Positions 13,643 through 17,323 of a DNA stretch of 17,323 nucleotides are shown here, one piece after another. The notes beneath the pieces were generated by a model, which ran no database searches, was not told the origin of the DNA, and saw only the letters and a list, made by a program, of their open reading frames with translations. Source of the stretch: Bacteroidales bacterium (lineage in GTDB: Bacteria > Bacteroidota > Bacteroidia > Bacteroidales > Muribaculaceae); the NCBI GenBank assembly GCA_004557825.1, contig SFFL01000034.1, positions 1-17,323 of the forward strand. Direction: 5' to 3'. The translations under genes and the position numbers were made by a program. The first letter of the stretch is position 1; each line of letters opens with the position of its first letter.

Positions 13643-15853
13643 TTAGCGGAGGGTGATGGTGGTGGTGAGGACGGGGGCGGTGCCGCTGATGCGCAGGGCG
13701 ATGGCTGTGGTGAGGGAGCCATATCCGGCGGCCACCTCCTCGGTGGTGGCTGTGATTGCAACCTGGCTGTCGGCCTCGGCAGCTTCCGGGGAGAAGCTTG
13801 TGGCGGCGATTACGAGGGTGGCGCCGGAGGGGAGGCGCACAAGGGCGGTGTTACCGGTGATTTCCGGGGTCAGGCCGGGTGCAAGCAGGAGGGTGGCTTC
13901 CCAGTGGCAAGGCGCGCTGAAGCTATCTTCAATAATCAGCTGCCCGGCGGGGCTGTCGGCGGCGTGGGCTTCGGCGGCCGTGGGGGCTTCGGCTGTAGGG
14001 GCGCGATATATCGCGGCCGCATCAGGCGTGGGCGCGGGCGCGGGCGTGGGGGCGGGGGTGAGGGTGATGGTGCGGCGGTGGGTGATGCCGGAGAGGGTGT
14101 GGACTTCGGCCTGGCAGCTGTGGGGGGAGGCGTGGAGCAGGCGCGTGGTGGCTTTTTTGCCCCAGAGGAAGGGACCGAGCATCTGCGACTGTTCGCAACC
14201 GTTGATGGTGACGGTGTTGTGCATCAATGAGCTGCGCAGGCGGTTGCGGCGGGGGAGGTCGGCGTGGTAGAGGTAGGTGCCGGGGTCGATGAACACGGGG
14301 CGACCGTCGACGAAGAGCTGGAAGCTCAGGGCGTCGGCGTGGGCGTGGGCGGCAATGGTGCCGAAACCGAGCGGCGCGTGGTCGATGGCAGCGAACATGC
14401 GGCCTTCGCGCAGGAAGCTATACCCTCCTTCAATGAAATTGGCGGGAGCGAGGGTAGCATCGGCTGTAGGGGCGCGATATATCGCGGCCGCATCAGGCGA
14501 AGGAGCTTCAGGATCGGCCGTGCACGGCCGATAACAGGACGAGGCCTGCTGGGCCTTGGGTGCGGTGAAGAGGGTGTGATAGCGGCGGACTTGGAGGGCG
14601 TAGTAGTCGTCGTCGCCGAAGTTGAGGTCGAGGATGCGGGCGCCGTCGTCATCGCCGAAAATGGCATAGAGCGGGGCTGCTCCTTCTGCGCTGGCCGGGC
14701 TATCTTTGGTGGAGGCTGGCTGGGTAGAGCTATCTTGGGAGGAGGCGGGGCTTTCGGCAGCGGAGGCTTCCTGGGTAGGGCTATCTTTGGCGGGGGATGC
14801 CGGGGCGGGAACTCGGGAGGCTTCGATGAAGGAGGCCATGGCGCCGAGGCGCTGTTGCCAGTGGGCGGGAACGGGTTGACCGGCGTTGCGCAATTCGTTT
14901 ACTGCCAATAGGTAAGCCTCCAACACAAATGTGTGGTAGTGGAGGGAGCTTTCGCGGTCAACGCCGTCGGCGGTGACTTGCACGGCCAGCTCGCGGTCGA
15001 GGATGGCGGTGGCGCTGGTGATGAGCTCGGGGCGGTTCAGAGCGGCGCCGGCGGTGACGAGGGCGGCGGCTTCCACCACGAGGTGGTTGTTGGCGGAGGA
15101 GTAGCCGCTGAGGTGGCGCGACACGTATTCGGCCATATTCGCGGCGCCGGTGAGCAGGCGGGTGGCTGTTTGCCAGGCGGGAGCTTCGGCGGAGGTGATG
15201 GCGAGGGCGAGGAAGCGGGCGGCGTAGATCCATTGCATCATTCTGATGGCCACTTCCATCGGGGAGGTCCAGGAGATGCCGTAGAGGAAGGGGTTGTGGG
15301 CGACCCAGTCGTCGAACAGGAAATTGAGGCGCGCAAGCAGCTCTGCGGGGGAGGCCTGCGCGGGGGAGGCATCGGGGCCTACGGGGGTGGCGGGGGCGGC
15401 GGCGAGGCGGGCGAACTGGCGGAGGCGGTTCAGCTCCCAGTTGATGCGGGCGTCGCCAATGTCGTCGCGCTGGCGGTAGGAGAGGGTGGAGGAGGGAAGG
15501 AGGGGCCAGCGGGCGGGGGTGTTGAAGCCGGCGTGCCAGTCGGTGGCGTAATCTTCGTAGCGGTAGCCGTATAGGCGCACCGCTTCAGGGGAATGCGCTA
15601 TTGGGGTAGACAGGAGGGGTGATGGGGAGAGTGGGAGGAGGGAGAGGGCTTGGGAGCCGAGGGGGGTGGGGGTGAGGGCGGCCACGGTGGCGGCGACGCC
15701 GGGGTAGAGGGGGCGGTCGACGGGTTGGTGGCGGCGAAAGCGGTGGTTTTCAAGCTTTTGCTCCACTTTTTGGCGTATGCGCCAAATCACCTCACCGGCC
15801 GACATGGCCCTGAGGCGATTGCAATACCATTTCCATCGTGGAGCTGCTGACAT
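13643..15853 (-). CDS. Heparinase II/III-family protein with low-complexity insertions
   Basis: The 736-residue protein matches the heparinase II/III-like (PL12/PL15/PL17-related) layout. The N-terminal segment is RLRAMSAGEVIWRIRQKVEQ, then an alpha-helical toroid with FDDWVAHNPFLYGISWTSPM and SANNHLVVEAA (Asn255, Asn256, His257) and LHYHTFVLEAYLLA (Tyr306, His307). A beta-sandwich domain follows with FIEGGYSFLREG and HAHADALSF (His503, His505). Such enzymes are polysaccharide lyases or exopolysaccharide-cluster proteins; the substrate is unknown. There is no evident signal peptide, so it may act in the cytoplasm. The protein is inflated by Pro/Ala/Ser/Thr-rich stretches between conserved blocks (about 67-85, 343-395, 440-467 and 600-630), several encoded by DNA repeats. 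The key residues are still present, so it is probably functional. No clear promoter is seen in the 122 bp upstream. Confidence 0.88.
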   Translation of the reverse strand: MSAAPRWKWYCNRLRAMSAGEVIWRIRQKVEQKLENHRFRRHQPVDRPLYPGVAATVAALTPTPLGSQALSLLPLSPSPLLSTPIAHSPEAVRLYGYRYEDYATDWHAGFNTPARWPLLPSSTLSYRQRDDIGDARINWELNRLRQFARLAAAPATPVGPDASPAQASPAELLARLNFLFDDWVAHNPFLYGISWTSPMEVAIRMMQWIYAARFLALAITSAEAPAWQTATRLLTGAANMAEYVSRHLSGYSSANNHLVVEAAALVTAGAALNRPELITSATAILDRELAVQVTADGVDRESSLHYHTFVLEAYLLAVNELRNAGQPVPAHWQQRLGAMASFIEASRVPAPASPAKDSPTQEASAAESPASSQDSSTQPASTKDSPASAEGAAPLYAIFGDDDGARILDLNFGDDDYYALQVRRYHTLFTAPKAQQASSCYRPCTADPEAPSPDAAAIYRAPTADATLAPANFIEGGYSFLREGRMFAAIDHAPLGFGTIAAHAHADALSFQLFVDGRPVFIDPGTYLYHADLPRRNRLRSSLMHNTVTINGCEQSQMLGPFLWGKKATTRLLHASPHSCQAEVHTLSGITHRRTITLTPAPTPAPAPTPDAAAIYRAPTAEAPTAAEAHAADSPAGQLIIEDSFSAPCHWEATLLLAPGLTPEITGNTALVRLPSGATLVIAATSFSPEAAEADSQVAITATTEEVAAGYGSLTTAIALRISGTAPVLTTTITLR
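13989..14028. repeat. 40-bp GTAGGGGCGCGATATATCGC element inside the heparinase gene, copy 1
   Basis: It is identical over 40 bp to 14460-14499. On the coding strand both give PDAAAIYRAPTA in the same frame; this copy covers residues about 609-621, in a Pro/Ala-rich loop of the beta-sandwich domain. Confidence 0.9.
14460..14499. repeat. 40-bp GTAGGGGCGCGATATATCGC element inside the heparinase gene, copy 2
   Basis: It is identical to 13989-14028 and lies 471 bp away (a multiple of three), so the same peptide PDAAAIYRAPTA is encoded at residues about 453-464. The core CGCGATATATCGCG is self-complementary. Confidence 0.9.
14513..14532. repeat. Perfect 20-bp palindrome inside the heparinase gene
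   Basis: ATCGGCCGTGCACGGCCGAT reads the same on both strands. It encodes part of the loop CYRPCTADP just N-terminal to repeat copy 2 and is followed by AACAGGA, a word also seen in the spacer modules. Confidence 0.85.
14697..14796. repeat. Degenerate tandem repeat encoding the Ser/Pro-rich loop of the heparinase protein
   Basis: GGGCTATCTTTGG occurs at 14697-14709 and 14778-14790, with a variant AGCTATCTTGG at 14728-14738, each followed by GG-rich DNA. The encoded tract repeats Asp-Ser-Pro/Ser (AKDSPTQ, SQDSSTQ, TKDSPAS) at residues about 352-386. Confidence 0.75.
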
Positions 15854-15975
15854 CAGAAATAACAGTTATACAATTTTAACGCATCGCGCGCTTCAATATT
15901 GTATTTACCGCCGCTATAAAGGGCGGCCGCTAATGTTAAAAACGAGGGGAGGGGCTGCCGGGCCTGAGGCGAGGG

Positions 15976-17323
15976 TTATTTGATGAGGAGCTTTTCGACG
16001 CGGGAGCCGATGCGGCGGATTACCAGGCCGTGGGGGGTGCCGAAGATGCGGGTGCCCTGCAGGGTGTAATATTCTGCGGAGGCGGAGGTAGAGGCGGATG
16101 TGTCAGCGGGATCGGTGGCGGGGTCGCTGTCGGTTTCTACGGTCTCGATACCGGCAGGGATGGCGGTGGTGAGCAGCATCACGGGGCCGTAGCCGGGGAT
16201 GGCGGTGTTGCGCGACGAGGAGAAGCGGGTGAGTGTGCGCCACTCCAGCGGGGTGGTGACGCGGAAGGTCACTTGCTCTTTCCCCTCTGCGGCTTTGGCT
16301 TTCACGAAGTCGGTGACGTCCCAGCCGATCCAGCTGCCGGCCATATCCTGAGTGAGGATGGCTTTGGCCACCGGCTCGAATTTGTGGGAGTGGTGGTTGT
16401 CCCAGGTGAGTTTGTCGGTGTATTTCTCGGTGTTGCCGGAGAGTTCGAGGGTGTCGATGGCGTTGAAATAGCGCTTCTCGCTGCCGAGACTGGCGGCCAC
16501 GAAGCTCTCGAAGTGCATTCTCACGCCGATACGGGTGGCGTTTTCGGGCACGTCGGCCAGGGGAAACGACAGGTATATGCGGCGCGTCCAGCCGTCGCCA
16601 TTTTTCAGTTCCAGGAGTTCAGCGGTGTTGTGCTGTTCGCTCTGCTGGGCCTGGTGCACGAAGTTCTCATAGGTGGCGGGGATGGATTTGGTGGCGAGGC
16701 AGACAGTGCTGAGACTGGAGCCGGAGGCCGCTTCGGTGCCTTTGGCATCGGTGACGCCGCCGACCGAGAACAGCACATCGGCCGAGGCGTCGGGCTGCTC
16801 CACAAAGTAGGGGCTGCTTTTCACGCCGGTGCCGGAAACATTCACGGCGGTGTAGTTCAGTGCGTTGGCGGCTGCCTGCGAGAAGTCGCAGGGGTAGTGG
16901 CCCGAATGCAGCTCGGGGCCGTTGAGGTAGGCGTCGGTGTTGACGTTGGCCACGGAGAAGCAGAGGGTGGATTTCTGCAGCACGCCGTCGGCGTCGCCTT
17001 TGAGGAACTCGGCACCGGCCCAGGCGCAGAGGTCGCCGTCGCCGGTGGCGTCGATGAAGAGCGGGGCGCGGTAGGCGGTGAGACCGTTTTTGTTGGCCAC
17101 CACTACGGCGTCGATGCGGTCGTCGGCGTCCATCTCAACGGCAGCTACACGGCTGAAGAAGAGGATGTCGGCACCGGAATCGGCCACCAGGCGGTCGTAG
17201 ACGCCGATGAGGTATTCGGGATTGATGGTAACCCAGTCGAATTTGTCGGCGGGTTCGTGGGGCACTCCTTTTTTGGCTTCGCGGAACACCTGTTCTGCCA
17301 GGCCGCGGTAGATGATTTTTTCG
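15976..17323 (-). CDS. Secreted FAD-dependent oxidoreductase fragment fused to a carbohydrate-binding-like module and sorting tail (N-terminus outside window)
   Basis: The frame is open to the right edge (residues EKIIYRGLAEQ precede the GTG at 17289), so the start lies outside the window. The visible part begins within an FAD_oxidored-type domain (WVTINPEYL, GADILFFSRVAAVEMD, the FAD-contacting FIDATGDGDLCAWAGAEF, TLCFSVANVN). After about 150 residues this homology stops near GHYPCDFSQA. A beta-rich module resembling CBM96/DNRLRE domains follows (RRIYLSFPLADVPENATRIG, SWIGWDVTDFVKAKAAEGKE, TRFSSSRNTAIPGYGP). The end is a Thr/Asp/Ser linker and a short C-terminal sorting-type tail (EYYTLQGTRIFG...GLVIRRIGSRVEKLLIK). 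It is probably exported by the type IX system. Full-length FAD_oxidored domains usually extend well beyond this point, so the C-terminal half of that fold may be missing. Substrate unknown. Confidence 0.8.
   Translation of the reverse strand, partial: EKIIYRGLAEQVFREAKKGVPHEPADKFDWVTINPEYLIGVYDRLVADSGADILFFSRVAAVEMDADDRIDAVVVANKNGLTAYRAPLFIDATGDGDLCAWAGAEFLKGDADGVLQKSTLCFSVANVNTDAYLNGPELHSGHYPCDFSQAAANALNYTAVNVSGTGVKSSPYFVEQPDASADVLFSVGGVTDAKGTEAASGSSLSTVCLATKSIPATYENFVHQAQQSEQHNTAELLELKNGDGWTRRIYLSFPLADVPENATRIGVRMHFESFVAASLGSEKRYFNAIDTLELSGNTEKYTDKLTWDNHHSHKFEPVAKAILTQDMAGSWIGWDVTDFVKAKAAEGKEQVTFRVTTPLEWRTLTRFSSSRNTAIPGYGPVMLLTTAIPAGIETVETDSDPATDPADTSASTSASAEYYTLQGTRIFGTPHGLVIRRIGSRVEKLLIK

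Noticed and set aside
14264..15574. Gly-rich plus-strand open frames opposite the heparinase gene
   Set aside because: Their Gly/Val/Ala composition mirrors the codon pattern of the true minus-strand frame, and no domain is recognisable.

Overview
This window looks like chromosomal DNA of a Bacteroidales bacterium, most likely a gut Muribaculaceae-type lineage with GC-rich coding DNA. The phylum assignment rests on several things seen in the sequence. These are Bacteroidetes-type promoters (TAnnTTTG at -7, one with a well spaced TTTG at -33), no strong Shine-Dalgarno sequences, a surface-lipoprotein export signal (Cys-Arg-Lys-Glu-Glu), type IX secretion C-terminal domains, and a BtuB/BtuG cobalamin-uptake pair. 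The family-level placement is inference.

Layout. (1) 1-3280, minus strand: a vitamin B12 uptake unit. A promoter and cobalamin riboswitch lead into a BtuB-like TonB receptor, followed by a BtuG surface lipoprotein. The btuG copy is interrupted by a small frameshifting deletion and runs off the left edge. (2) 3318-5397, plus strand: a divergent promoter and a membrane-anchored nucleotide-sugar 4,6-dehydratase (CapD/WbpM/PglF family). (3) 5398-5954: a repeat-rich spacer. (4) 5955-8789, plus: an outer-membrane beta-barrel/TonB-receptor-like protein with no SusD partner. (5) 8790-9408: a second repeat-rich spacer carrying terminators for both strands. (6) 9409-13047, minus: a 1212-residue secreted protein with GLUG-like repeats and a type IX sorting domain. 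(7) 13048-13642: a third repeat mosaic. (8) 13643-15853, minus: a heparinase II/III-family protein swollen by low-complexity insertions. (9) 15976-17323, minus: the C-terminal part of a secreted FAD-dependent oxidoreductase joined to a carbohydrate-binding-like module and a sorting tail.

Functionally the genes are mostly envelope or secreted proteins: B12 capture, surface glycan precursor synthesis, an outer-membrane barrel, and exported proteins. Only btuB-btuG forms a clear functional unit.

The most unusual signal is the repeat landscape. Short repeats shared between the three long spacers (a GTAGGGGCGCGAT palindrome, a 9-bp TAGCTAAAA tandem unit, a 32-bp AGGAGG...CTTC module) also occur inside genes. 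Two identical 40-bp copies of the palindrome element sit in the same reading frame in the heparinase gene, and a 9-bp array encodes a Leu-Ala-Asn linker in btuB. This looks like repeat elements colonising tolerant loops of coding sequences. No CRISPR array, tRNA, rRNA, transposase or integrase was recognised.
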